From: Paenibacillus sp. PK3_47
GTDB lineage: Bacteria; Bacillota; Bacilli; Paenibacillales; Paenibacillaceae
DNA: 64,000 bases
Assembly (NCBI RefSeq): GCF_023520895.1
Contig: NZ_CP026029.1
Span: 1,984,001-2,048,000, forward strand
Reading direction: 5' to 3'
Below are positions 17,198-25,659 of the stretch, one piece after another. The notes beneath the pieces were generated by a model. The model was given only the letters and a program-made list of their open reading frames with translations. It made no database searches and was not told the origin of the DNA. Within the stretch, counting starts at the first letter, position 1. Each line of letters begins with the position of its first letter. Made by a program: the position numbers and the translations under genes.

Positions 17198-17266
17198 TAA
17201 AATACAAACATTATTGTTAAGTTACTCACATTAATGTCTAATAACCAACTTTAATGTCATTCAACA
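17198..17266 (-). repeat. Tn7-like right end at attTn7, four TnsB-type boxes
   Basis: Reading the minus strand from glmS, the end starts TGTTGAAT. Exactly 8 bp in comes GACATTAAAG, and related cores follow at constant 20-bp steps: boxes begin at 17258, 17238, 17218 and 17198 (GACATTAAAG, GACATTAATG, AACAATAATG, AACAATATAG). This is the layout of a Tn7 right end with four adjacent TnsB sites. The sequence after each core differs from that of the 13817 end, so the two ends probably belong to different TnsB specificities. Confidence 0.85.
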
Positions 17267-17271
17267 CAGGG
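17267..17271. repeat. Candidate 5-bp target duplication (CAGGG) at attTn7
   Basis: The five bases next to the TGT terminus. The element end lies 24 bp beyond the glmS stop codon (17291), matching the known Tn7 insertion distance. The partner copy would be at the left end, outside the window. Confidence 0.55.
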
Positions 17272-17290
17272 ACAAATGATTATTATCCCC

Positions 17291-19123
17291 CTATTCCACC
17301 GTAACACTCTTCGCCAAATTCCGTGGTTTATCCACATCATGGCCCAGGGCCAGGGAAGCGTAGTAAGCCAGCAGTTGGGTAACGACTACGGACAACGCGG
17401 AAGTCAGCAGCGGCAGGGTCTTAGGAATAACGAACGCCTGGTCGACGGACTTCAGCAGGTCGGTAACATGCTCCTCGTGAGTGATCGCCAGCACGTCTGC
17501 GCCGCGGGCTTTCACTTCTTTGATGTTGCTGACGGTCTTCTCCAGAACGGCTTCCTGGGTAGCCAGGGCGATAACTGGAACGCCATCTTCGATCAGCGCC
17601 AGTGTACCGTGCTTCAGTTCACCCGCAGCATAAGCTTCGGAGTGAATGTAGGAGATCTCTTTCAGCTTCAGCGAGCCTTCTTGGGCTACTGCGTAATCAA
17701 CGCCGCGGCCAATGAAGAACAGGTGCTTGTGGCTGGAGATTTGCTCAGCGTAAGTCTTGATCGCATCCTTCTGAGCCAGGATTTCTTCCACTTGCTCCGG
17801 CAGGGAGTTCATCGCTGCAAGAATCTCAGCAACCTGCTCTTCGCTTTGCGTTCCGCGTACTTCAGCCAGATACAGGCCAAGCAGCGTGAAAGCAATGATC
17901 TGCGAAGTGTAAGCTTTGGTAGATGCTACGGCGATTTCCGGTCCAGCCAGGGTAACCAGTACGTCATTTGCTTCACGGGCGATGGAGCTGCCCACTACGT
18001 TAGTGATTGCCAGTACATGCGCACCGTTTGCTTGACCTTCACGCAGTGCAGCCAGTGTATCTGCAGTTTCACCGGATTGGCTGACTACGATCACCAGAGT
18101 TTCAGGTGTTACGATCGGCGAACGGTAACGGTATTCCGATGCGATATCATTCTCTACAGGAATACGAACCAGCGATTCAATCAGGTTGCGTCCGACAAGG
18201 CCCGCATTATAAGCAGTACCGCAAGCAACGATCTGGATGTTGCGGATGTTCTTGATTTGTTCTTCAGTCAAATTAAGTTCCGGCAAAATCACTTTGTTGC
18301 CTTCGGCATTGATCCGTCCGCGCATAGTATCACGGTAAGCCTTAGGCTGCTCATGGATTTCTTTCAGCATGAAGTGCTCATAACCGCCTTTTTCTGCGGT
18401 AACAGCATCCCAATCGACAGTAATCATTTCCCGAGAAATAAAGTTGCCTTCAATCGTCATCAGTTCGACAGCATCCCGTGTCAATACAGCCATTTCGCCG
18501 TCGTTCAGAATATATACGTTGCGGGTGTATTCCAGCAGGGCCGGAATATCAGACCCGATAAAGTTCTCGCCTTCGCCAAGGCCGATAATCAGCGGGCTGG
18601 CTTGACGCACAGCTACCAGTTTATCCGGCTCATGTTCAGTCAGAACGCCCAGTGCAAACGCTCCGCGCATGTGGGTGATCGCTTTTTGTACAGCTTTAAC
18701 GATATCCCCTTCATATTCACGGGCAATCAGGTGGGAAATAACCTCTGTATCCGTTTCGGAGGTGAAGTGGCATCCGCCGGCAATCAGCTCTTCTTTAAGC
18801 TCCAGGTAGTTTTCGACAATCCCGTTATGCACAACCGAGAACTTTTGGCTGTCATCGGTGTGAGGGTGGGAGTTCTCATCGGACGGCTTACCGTGAGTGG
18901 CCCAGCGGGTATGCCCGATTCCGGCACTTCCTGTCAGCGGAGTGGCGTCAAGTCTCGACTCCAGGTTCGCCATGCGGCCCTGTGCCTTAACAACTTGCAG
19001 TCCTTCCGACGTAAATACAGCAATACCTGCCGAATCGTAACCGCGGTACTCCAGCTTCTTCAATCCCTCTACCAGGATGCCCTGCGAATTCTGATTACCA
19101 ATATATCCTACAATACCACACAT
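17291..19123 (-). CDS. glmS: Glucosamine-6-phosphate synthase (isomerising)
   Basis: Converts fructose-6-phosphate and glutamine to glucosamine-6-phosphate, the first step to UDP-GlcNAc and peptidoglycan. 610 aa. The N-terminal glutaminase domain begins with the catalytic Cys2 (MCGIVGYIG) and has RWATHG. Two SIS domains follow (VVSQSGETADT, and the C-terminal half). It ends DKPRNLAKSVTVE; the conserved 3' end of this gene is what TnsD proteins recognise. It is regulated by a ribozyme in the 5' leader. A long plus-strand ORF over it is an antisense shadow. Confidence 0.98.
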   Translation of the reverse strand: MCGIVGYIGNQNSQGILVEGLKKLEYRGYDSAGIAVFTSEGLQVVKAQGRMANLESRLDATPLTGSAGIGHTRWATHGKPSDENSHPHTDDSQKFSVVHNGIVENYLELKEELIAGGCHFTSETDTEVISHLIAREYEGDIVKAVQKAITHMRGAFALGVLTEHEPDKLVAVRQASPLIIGLGEGENFIGSDIPALLEYTRNVYILNDGEMAVLTRDAVELMTIEGNFISREMITVDWDAVTAEKGGYEHFMLKEIHEQPKAYRDTMRGRINAEGNKVILPELNLTEEQIKNIRNIQIVACGTAYNAGLVGRNLIESLVRIPVENDIASEYRYRSPIVTPETLVIVVSQSGETADTLAALREGQANGAHVLAITNVVGSSIAREANDVLVTLAGPEIAVASTKAYTSQIIAFTLLGLYLAEVRGTQSEEQVAEILAAMNSLPEQVEEILAQKDAIKTYAEQISSHKHLFFIGRGVDYAVAQEGSLKLKEISYIHSEAYAAGELKHGTLALIEDGVPVIALATQEAVLEKTVSNIKEVKARGADVLAITHEEHVTDLLKSVDQAFVIPKTLPLLTSALSVVVTQLLAYYASLALGHDVDKPRNLAKSVTVE

Positions 19124-19344
19124 AATAATTTCCTCCGTCCATTTTATCGTAATGTGGGCGGCCTCAAGGAAAGAAACGTGCCGTGCGGCAAGTTGTAGAG
19201 AAAAAGCAAATATTCTGTTGTCTTGTAACGTTCCACAAAATTCAACAAAATAAACCTGTCATCTGCATAGTCCATTCATGACACGCACAGTCTTCTCCTC
19301 TGCCGCAGCAGAAACCATTGTTTCTCCCGTTTAGCGCATACCCA

Positions 19345-19571
19345 TGAATTTGTACTATCCCATTTGCACCCACAGTCGCGTTGTGTGACAGGTCGCCCTG
19401 TCATTTTCCGCTTCCGTTTACGGCTCTGGTGCATCACCGGGAGGTCCCCGCCGAACATTTCGAACACCTCCACCTCGTCAGCTTACATCTGCCGTGATCC
19501 GTTCAAGCCCGGCCATAGTTGGCTTATTACAGGCTCTCCCTTCTCCCCCGCGCAAATCAAGCTCTGGCGCT
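19345..19571 (-). ncRNA. glmS ribozyme (glucosamine-6-phosphate riboswitch)
   Basis: Self-cleaving riboswitch in the glmS leader. The core is recognisable on the minus strand: cleavage site before GCGCCAGAGC (between 19571 and 19570), then CTGACGAGGTGGAGGT, TTCGGCGG and ACCTCCCGG, and a P4 stem closed by TGCACC/GGGTGCA. When glucosamine-6-phosphate is high the RNA cuts itself and the mRNA is degraded. About 220 nt separate it from the glmS start codon. Confidence 0.93.
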
Positions 19572-19625
19572 TGTTATTACAGTAACCTCACAATCCCCGC
19601 TTTCCTTCTGGAATGACACTTAATC

Positions 19626-19654
19626 ATTATATGCACCTTGCATCACTTTGGCAA
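19626..19654 (-). promoter_or_regulatory. glmS promoter
   Basis: TTGCCA (19649-19654), 17-bp spacer, TATAAT (19626-19631) on the minus strand. Transcription would start about 45 bp before the ribozyme cleavage site. Confidence 0.8.
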
Positions 19655-19779
19655 TGAAATATAACATGAACATTTCCCCATTATTTTCAGAAAATACTCT
19701 GCCAGGCCATTCCAGCTGATGAACGAACGGCTATCACTCTCCATCCACCAGCTGTTATGGGATTATATTATATTAGGTA

Positions 19780-21120
19780 TTACACCAATTCCCGCTTTAC
19801 TACATCAACAATTTGCCCGACAAAAAGATCCAGCTCGTCCTTATCCGGACCTTCTGCCATTACACGGATGAGAGGCTCGGTTCCCGATGGACGTACCAGC
19901 ACACGGCCGTTATCGCCCAGCTTGCCTTCCACCTCTTGAATTGCAGCTTCAATCGCCGGATTATTCGGATAGTTGGTCTTATCCTGCACGCGCACATTTA
20001 CCAGCACCTGCGGGTATTTGGTCATCATCGACTTCAATTCACTCAGCTTTTTGCCGGATGCTTTCATTGTATCAACCAGCTGAATGGCGGTCAGAATGCC
20101 GTCACCGGTTGTATTGTAATCCAGGAAAATCACATGTCCGGACTGCTCACCGCCCAGGTTATAGCCGCCCCGGCGCATTTCTTCCATAACATAACGGTCA
20201 CCGACAGCGGTCTTGGCCGTCTTCAGCGATAATTTCTCGGTCGCTTTGTAGAAGCCGATATTACTCATTACAGTGGAGACGATCGTCCCCTCATTGAGCT
20301 TACCTGCACGGTTCATAGCATCTCCGCAGATACAGAGAATGAAGTCACCGTCCACTTCGTCACCGTTATTATCGATAGCAATCAGGCGGTCTGCATCCCC
20401 GTCAAAAGCAAGTCCCAAGTCCGCCCCGTGGCGCAGCACTTCCTCGCGCAATTTCTCCGGATGCGTGGACCCGAAGCCGTCATTAATATTCAGCCCGTCA
20501 GGCTCTGCTCCAATAGCAATAACCTCTGCCCCCAGCTCTCTGAAGAGGCGTGGAGCCAGCTCATAAGCTGCGCCGTGAGCGCAGTCCAGCACAATTTTGA
20601 TTCCCTGGAAGTTCTGGGAGATCGTTGTCTTCAGGTATTCCAGATATGAGTATTTCGCGTCATTGTCTACAGTAAGTGTTCCTAATCCGGAACCTGCCGG
20701 CCGCGGCAGTTCATCCTTCTCCGCATCCATCAGTTCTTCAATCCGCAATTCCGTTTCATCGGTCAGCTTAAACCCGTCTCCGCCAAAAAACTTGATGCCA
20801 TTGTCCTGAACCGGATTATGCGAAGCAGAGATCATGACTCCCGCATCCGCCTTCAGCAATCTAGTAATGTAAGCCACAGCCGGTGTGCTGACTACGCCGA
20901 TACGGATGACGTCAGCTCCAATGGACAGCAGGCCTGCTACAAGAGCCGATTCCAGCAAAGGACCGGAAATACGGGTGTCCATTCCGATAACCACTTTAGG
21001 CTTTTCTACATTTCCTGCAAGTACATAACCTCCGCAGCGGCCGATGCTATAGGCCATTTCTGCAGTCAATTCCTGGTTCGCGACTCCGCGAACACCATCA
21101 GTTCCGAAATACTTACCCAT
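19780..21120 (-). CDS. glmM: Phosphoglucosamine mutase
   Basis: Interconverts glucosamine-6-phosphate and glucosamine-1-phosphate, the step after GlmS. 446 aa. It starts [12 protein letters not shown]; the phosphoserine loop is [17 protein letters not shown] (serine near 100), the metal loop is DGDADR, and the sugar/phosphate loops GGEQSGH and RPSGTEP are present. It follows cdaR in the conserved cdaA-cdaR-glmM-glmS cluster. GlmM can be inhibited by CdaA in Bacillales. About 660 bp lie between it and the glmS start codon, mostly glmS promoter and ribozyme. Confidence 0.97.
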   Translation of the reverse strand: MGKYFGTDGVRGVANQELTAEMAYSIGRCGGYVLAGNVEKPKVVIGMDTRISGPLLESALVAGLLSIGADVIRIGVVSTPAVAYITRLLKADAGVMISASHNPVQDNGIKFFGGDGFKLTDETELRIEELMDAEKDELPRPAGSGLGTLTVDNDAKYSYLEYLKTTISQNFQGIKIVLDCAHGAAYELAPRLFRELGAEVIAIGAEPDGLNINDGFGSTHPEKLREEVLRHGADLGLAFDGDADRLIAIDNNGDEVDGDFILCICGDAMNRAGKLNEGTIVSTVMSNIGFYKATEKLSLKTAKTAVGDRYVMEEMRRGGYNLGGEQSGHVIFLDYNTTGDGILTAIQLVDTMKASGKKLSELKSMMTKYPQVLVNVRVQDKTNYPNNPAIEAAIQEVEGKLGDNGRVLVRPSGTEPLIRVMAEGPDKDELDLFVGQIVDVVKRELV

Positions 21121-21233
21121 CTCTATTTCTCCTTTAAGTACGCTGCTTCAGCTTAATGAATTATTCTATGAAGAACATCCTTGTTACGTGTACCGTAAGT
21201 ACATGTTAAGTAGACGCCTGACGGTATAAAAAG

Positions 21234-22706
21234 TTACGTTCCGCCTGTATTCCCGGCATTGTTGGCATTACTTGTGCCGTTATTTGACGGTGTGCTGTTA
21301 CTATTCTCTGCCGCGTCCTCAGTAGGTGAAGGAGTAGGAGAAGGTGTAGCTGCCGCACCTGCTTCACTGCTCGGGGTTGGTTCAGGGACAATTTCATCCC
21401 CCGAGGCAGGCTGAGTGCTGGGCTCCGGCGTTAGGGTACTCCCCGTATCCGGAGCTTCAGTGGCTTCCGGGGTTGCCGCCGGGGATTGCAGATCTATCGT
21501 AGCCATAAGAGGCTGGGCAGGGCTCACCTGAGAGATGAACCTTGGCAATGAGACCTGCAGAGCAAGCTCATGTACGCCCGCTGCAAGCCCGCCTACATCT
21601 GCTATTACACTGATGTTATCCTGGTCCAGCTGATCCAGCAGCGCCGGTGCGCCGGACACCGTCAGGGACACAGCCTGGCCTGCCGGCTGCGTAACCTGTG
21701 CAGTGAGATCACTGCCCACACCCTCCAGCTTAATCGGTATATTCTCGATGGTCCGCTCAGCAATTTCAGCAGTCGATACTGTAACATTTACCTCTGCAGG
21801 CTCTATTTTGGAGAGCCCCTCAGGCGGTGCCAGCTTTACCTTCAACTCGTCTGTACCGGCTGAACCGATGGCACTGAGGTCTATGGAAGCTTCATAGGTC
21901 GACAATGCAGCCAGCGCTTCCTGACTGCCATACACGGTAACGGTATCGGTCTCTGAAGTAATCCTGGATATGACCAGATTGCCCGGCAGCTGGCCGGTAA
22001 AGCTGATATCCAGCGGCAGGCTTTTGTTAGGAAGGGTAACCGGGAGCTCCACAGATACGGTAGAAGGCTCAATGAACGCACCTTTTATTTCATTGCCATT
22101 GCTGTCGTAGGCGTACAGCCTCAGCTTATTCTCCTGGAACGTATCGTCCTCACCATCCAGTTCAACCGTTGCTTGTACCTTCGCTACATTGGCAAGCTCG
22201 CTTGCAGCCATGGTCACTTCTGCCGTCTCAGGCTGAATAACCGGTGTACCCAGCTGATAACCCTCCGCAGGCTTCCCCTGAATATCTAAGGTTACCGGAA
22301 AAGATTTGGTAGTTCTAAGCTCCACATGCACATTCACTTCATTCGGATTGATGGATTGCAGTTCCACCCCATTAGGCAGCGAATAATGTATTGGAAGGGT
22401 ATGATCCCCCGGCCCTACATCACTTAAATCCAGACTTAACGTATAGGCATCCGAGAACTTGAAGTTCAGGTCGGAATTTCTGCCCAGCACCTCTACCCTG
22501 GCGCTTTCGGCGTCGAAGGAATATACATATTTATCTTCATTCATACCGATGGTCTCGATGGCCACATTCTCAATTACTTTCGATTGCATGCGGACCGTGG
22601 TCGAGCTCGTAGGCTCAGAATCCACATGCACGATGATCCACAAAATAATACTGATCACGAGAGCGAGGATCTTGTTGAAGTTGTTGTTCTTCATCCATTT
22701 ATCCAT
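21234..22706 (-). CDS. cdaR: CdaA regulator CdaR (YbbR-domain protein)
   Basis: 490 aa. One N-terminal membrane segment (ILALVISIILWIIVHVDS, about 13-30) places the rest outside the cell. Several YbbR repeats follow, each with a pattern like FPVTLDIQGKPAEGYQLGTP or LPLDISFTGQLPGNLVIS. The last roughly 90 residues are a low-complexity Pro/Thr/Ser/Glu tail (TPEPSTQP ... SPTPSPTED) ending in an Asn/Gly-rich stretch. CdaR binds and modulates the membrane diadenylate cyclase. It overlaps cdaA by 8 bp. The tail is longer than I expect for Bacillus CdaR. Confidence 0.92.
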   Translation of the reverse strand: MDKWMKNNNFNKILALVISIILWIIVHVDSEPTSSTTVRMQSKVIENVAIETIGMNEDKYVYSFDAESARVEVLGRNSDLNFKFSDAYTLSLDLSDVGPGDHTLPIHYSLPNGVELQSINPNEVNVHVELRTTKSFPVTLDIQGKPAEGYQLGTPVIQPETAEVTMAASELANVAKVQATVELDGEDDTFQENKLRLYAYDSNGNEIKGAFIEPSTVSVELPVTLPNKSLPLDISFTGQLPGNLVISRITSETDTVTVYGSQEALAALSTYEASIDLSAIGSAGTDELKVKLAPPEGLSKIEPAEVNVTVSTAEIAERTIENIPIKLEGVGSDLTAQVTQPAGQAVSLTVSGAPALLDQLDQDNISVIADVGGLAAGVHELALQVSLPRFISQVSPAQPLMATIDLQSPAATPEATEAPDTGSTLTPEPSTQPASGDEIVPEPTPSSEAGAAATPSPTPSPTEDAAENSNSTPSNNGTSNANNAGNTGGT

Positions 22707-23529
22707 TGCTTTTGCCCCCTCTCCGTTTCCAGAAAGCAGAGCTCTTCTCCTTCAGCGAAGAGGCCGCACTCAGCTCTTGATGCAGCTTCGAAATGAGTGA
22801 TTCCTCCTTAATATCCCTGACAATTTGTCCGTTGAGCGCAAGTGAGATCTGTCCTGTTTCTTCTGAAACAACGACCGATACAGAATCCGCCACTTCACTG
22901 ATCCCGATGGCCGCACGGTGGCGCGTACCCAGTTCCTTGCTGATGAACGGATTCTCCGACAGCGGTAAATAACAGGCCGCAGCTGCAATTTGACCGTTCT
23001 GCATAATCAGTGCGCCGTCATGCAGCGGCGTATTGGGTATGAAAATATTGATCAGCAGCTCGGAGCTGACCGCAGATCCCATAGGAATCCCTGATTCTGT
23101 GTACTCATTTAATCCCGTCGCCCGCTCAAAGACAATTAATGCCCCTATTTTTCGTTTGGATAAATAATTCACGGCTTTAATGACTTCACCGACTAATTTG
23201 CTGATCTCCTCATCGCTTTCCGAGGTCCGTCCAAAAAACTTGCCCCGTCCAAGCTGCTCCAAGCCCCTGCGCAGTTCCGGCTGGAATATAATAATGATCG
23301 CAAAAATCCCGATGGTAAAGATCTGGTTCATGAGCCATTTCAGCGTGTACAAATCCAGCAGCGTACTGATTGCCCAGATTACAACCAGCACCAGAATCCC
23401 CTTCAACAGCTGAACCGCCCGGGTACCGCGTACCATGTTAAGCACTTTGTAGATAATATAGCTGACGATCAGAATATCGATTATATCTTTAATGGACTCT
23501 TTCCATGTAAGGTCGGTAAAATAGCTCAT
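22699..23529 (-). CDS. cdaA: Diadenylate cyclase CdaA
   Basis: Makes c-di-AMP from two ATP, a signal for potassium and cell-wall homeostasis. About 276 aa. Three N-terminal membrane helices span residues 15-85. The DAC domain carries the hallmarks DGALIMQNG and GTRHRAAIG. The C-terminal tail is basic. The ATG at 23529 (MSYFTDL) is preferred; an ATG at 23544 would add five residues. It is first in the cdaA-cdaR-glmM-glmS block and lies behind the rsiW terminator. Confidence 0.96.
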   Translation of the reverse strand: MSYFTDLTWKESIKDIIDILIVSYIIYKVLNMVRGTRAVQLLKGILVLVVIWAISTLLDLYTLKWLMNQIFTIGIFAIIIIFQPELRRGLEQLGRGKFFGRTSESDEEISKLVGEVIKAVNYLSKRKIGALIVFERATGLNEYTESGIPMGSAVSSELLINIFIPNTPLHDGALIMQNGQIAAAACYLPLSENPFISKELGTRHRAAIGISEVADSVSVVVSEETGQISLALNGQIVRDIKEESLISKLHQELSAASSLKEKSSAFWKRRGGKSNG

Positions 23530-23667
23530 TGCCCAAAACCCCATTTCTTATTAGCTGGGTTTATGTAAAATCTCTGTAAGTTCTTGATCATATCTAGGTT
23601 ATAACGTTCACGCGCAGGTTGCAAGTTTTCCGTCTCAGGAATGACTGATTTTTACAGTTACAGGCAA

Positions 23668-23703
23668 CAAAAAAGCGCCATCTTTCCGGAAAAAGAGGCG
23701 CTA
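23668..23703 (-). terminator. Terminator of the sigW-rsiW operon
   Basis: AGCGCC-TCTTT / AAAGA-TGGCGCT stem followed by TTTTTT on the minus strand. Confidence 0.9.
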
Positions 23704-23731
23704 AGCGTTTTCTGCGTAAAGCAACCATAGA

Positions 23732-24346
23732 TTATCGGTAGGCAACTTCAGAGAACATATTCGTCACTTTATACCAGAGCCAACTTACCGCTTGGTCTAT
23801 TGTTTTGACTTGCCCGGAGATATGAGCCGTTGAAGCCATGTACATCGAGCCGTCGATCACCGTCACATTGCCGTTGACTTCCCCGTAAACCTGGGTTTTG
23901 CCGTTCTCGACCGTCAGATCACCGGTAATGGTTTTGCCGGAAGGGACGATTACCGTATCCCCTTGGATGACAACCTGCTCCAGGTCACTTCCTCTGACTA
24001 CAAGCTGTCTGTCCTCATTCCAAAAGTTCACAGAGCTCATCAGCATCACGAAGATAAACAGGGAAGCTGCAGTAAGCGCAGGATGCCGTTTGATCCAGGT
24101 GATAAAAGCCTTCTCCTTCTTGGGTTGCGGCAGCGAGCCCATAATCCGGTTAACAAGATCATCCGAAGCAACAGGATTCTGGTGCATCAGGGAGAACATC
24201 AGCATATCGGTCTGTTCCAATTCCTTGAACTTTGCACGGCAACCCGGACAGGATAGAAGATGCTCCTTCAATTCCCTCTGCTGCAGATCGGGCAAGTCGT
24301 CATCCAGGTAGTCATGCATCATAGAGACGGCCAGTTTGCATTCCAT
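23732..24346 (-). CDS. rsiW: Anti-sigma factor, RsiW-like
   Basis: Membrane anti-sigma factor of 204 aa for the adjacent ECF sigma factor. The N-terminal zinc-binding anti-sigma domain has the H-x3-C-x2-C motif in HLLSCPGC. A transmembrane segment (HPALTAASLFIFVMLMSS) lies near residue 85-100. The outside part contains short beta-repeats with polar turns (GDLTVENGKTQVYGEVNGNVTV), like a bactofilin/adhesin-type strand stack. The ATG at 24346 follows AAGGA and is preferred over an upstream start at 24364. Regulated proteolysis would release SigW, as in B. subtilis. Confidence 0.9.
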   Translation of the reverse strand: MECKLAVSMMHDYLDDDLPDLQQRELKEHLLSCPGCRAKFKELEQTDMLMFSLMHQNPVASDDLVNRIMGSLPQPKKEKAFITWIKRHPALTAASLFIFVMLMSSVNFWNEDRQLVVRGSDLEQVVIQGDTVIVPSGKTITGDLTVENGKTQVYGEVNGNVTVIDGSMYMASTAHISGQVKTIDQAVSWLWYKVTNMFSEVAYR

Positions 24347-24472
24347 AGGAGCCAATCCTTTCATGAGTGCTATTTAATTGTTGAAGCATGATAAAGAGAC
24401 AGGGCGCATAAGACTTGCTTAACTTACATACGTCGGTCTCCAAAAGATGTTTCATAAAAAATAAATCTATTT

Positions 24473-25039
24473 TTACATTTTCGGGCCCAATTTTTTACGT
24501 AAAAACTCACGTCCGCGATGAACCCGGGTTTTGATGGTAGTTACAGGCATATCCAGCACATCACTGATCTCCTGAAGCGATAAATCCTGCAGATAACGCA
24601 GAATCATTACGGATCTGTATTTCACGGGCAGGCTGTCGATGGCCTCATAGATCAGCGTCTGTGTCTCAGAGAGCAGCAGCTCTGTCTCCGGGGTCACATT
24701 ATTGCTAGGAATCATGGAATAGCCGTCAATGCCTTCCTGATCGTTCATTTCCGCATCCAGTGAATACGTCGGACGCCGTTTACGCAGCTTATCGATGCAG
24801 AGGTTCGTCCCGATCCGGTAAATCCAGGTCGAGAACTTCTGTTTGTCATCATAACGGTCCAGATTCCGGTACACACGCAAAAAAGTCTCCTGAACGATAT
24901 CCTCCGCTTCATGGCGGTTGTTCAGCATCCGGTATGCCAGATGATATATTTTGTCTTTATATAGTTCCACAAGTTCGGCAAATGCCCTTTGGTCGCCCTT
25001 CAAGGCGAGCTTTGTCAATCTGCCTTCCAAATTCTCCAC
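24473..25039 (-). CDS. sigW: ECF RNA polymerase sigma factor SigW
   Basis: 188 aa. Region 2 (FAELVELYKDKIYHLAYRML, then EAEDIVQETFLRVYRNL) and region 4 (LPVKYRSVMILRYLQDLSLQEISDVLDMP ... TRVHRGREFLRKKL) are complete. In Bacillales SigW controls cell-envelope stress and antimicrobial resistance. Start GTG at 25039 behind GGGGGAG. It is cotranscribed with rsiW, 126 bp downstream. Position next to cdaA matches B. subtilis. Confidence 0.93.
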   Translation of the reverse strand: MENLEGRLTKLALKGDQRAFAELVELYKDKIYHLAYRMLNNRHEAEDIVQETFLRVYRNLDRYDDKQKFSTWIYRIGTNLCIDKLRKRRPTYSLDAEMNDQEGIDGYSMIPSNNVTPETELLLSETQTLIYEAIDSLPVKYRSVMILRYLQDLSLQEISDVLDMPVTTIKTRVHRGREFLRKKLGPKM

Positions 25040-25108
25040 CTGTTAACTCCCCCAGACTTGCCGCCCTTGGTATTTCATCTCTTTGAAGACCACGGTACAA
25101 GCATATAA

Positions 25109-25137
25109 ATCGTAATTCATGTTCCTCTAAAAATCAA
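25109..25137 (-). promoter_or_regulatory. Candidate sigW promoter
   Basis: TTGATT (25132-25137), 17-bp spacer, TACGAT (25109-25114) on the minus strand. It fits SigA; no convincing autoregulated ECF-type promoter was found. Confidence 0.45.
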
Positions 25138-25139
25138 GA

Positions 25140-25495
25140 AAAGGATTGTTACCGGTATGTAAGTTGGAAATCAGCTTCGCATTGATGGTTACGGTGATTA
25201 ACCGCAGCTGCGTGAAACATTTGGACTTCCGGCCGCTGTTATTGTCAGATTCCCTGAATATAACCGCTGTCTGCGGTAGGAATACGACAATAAAGGCGGA
25301 CGCTACTGCTCCTACAGTTCCAAATTTTCTCTCCGCTGCGCCATCACCGGCACTATAATGCTTATGTAATTTAGCCAACTTACATATCGGCAACAAAGGC
25401 GGAGGGGCAAAGAGCAGAAAACTGCTGTATTACGGCAGTTTTCCGGGATGAGGTGACGAACCGGCCCTTGTTACCGCCGACTCTCTATAGAAGCA
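25140..25495. other. Intergenic region between sigW and the ppc terminator
   Basis: Short ORFs occur on both strands but none has a credible ribosome site or known motif. Nothing else is recognised. Confidence 0.4.
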
Positions 25496-25537
25496 GAAAA
25501 ACCCCGTCCGGCCTACATAGGAGGCGGATGGGGTTTT
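25496..25537. terminator. Bidirectional terminator after ppc
   Basis: AAAACCCCGTCCG / CGGATGGGGTTTT stem with A-run on one side and T-run on the other, 120 bp after the ppc stop. Confidence 0.8.
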
Positions 25538-25659
25538 GAAGCGGCTTTGCCGACTTCGGAAGTGCACTTAAGTATCAAAGCATCTGACTACTCAAAAACT
25601 TAATTTACTTAGGAACACCCCGTGAAGATCGGATCATTTCAGTTGGCGACCTCAAGGTA

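Larger units (their letters stand above)
1..17266. mobile_element. Tn7-like genomic island at attTn7 (left end outside window)
   Basis: A region inserted just downstream of glmS. It contains a full tnsA-tnsB-tnsC-tnsD operon plus a second TniQ gene, defence-type cargo, an IS630 element and a right end at 17266. The tns genes run away from glmS, as in the Tn7/glmS arrangement. The bases are visibly more AT-rich than the neighbouring glmS-glmM block. No left end (repeated TnsB-type boxes facing the other way) is seen in the first 100 bp, so the element continues leftwards. A second Tn7-like right end at about 13817 suggests that two elements are stacked or nested here. Confidence 0.85.

Noticed and set aside
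1..17266. CRISPR-associated (RNA-guided) transposon
   Set aside because: No cas genes, no repeat-spacer array and no atypical guide near tniQ; the presence of tnsA and two TniQ genes fits ordinary protein-guided Tn7 targeting.
17276..19198. 640-codon plus-strand ORF antisense to glmS
   Set aside because: It mirrors the codon structure of glmS, which is an obvious family member; the antisense translation has no recognisable domain.
25127..25396. 89-codon minus-strand ORF upstream of sigW
   Set aside because: It overlaps the candidate sigW promoter, has no ribosome site and no known motif.
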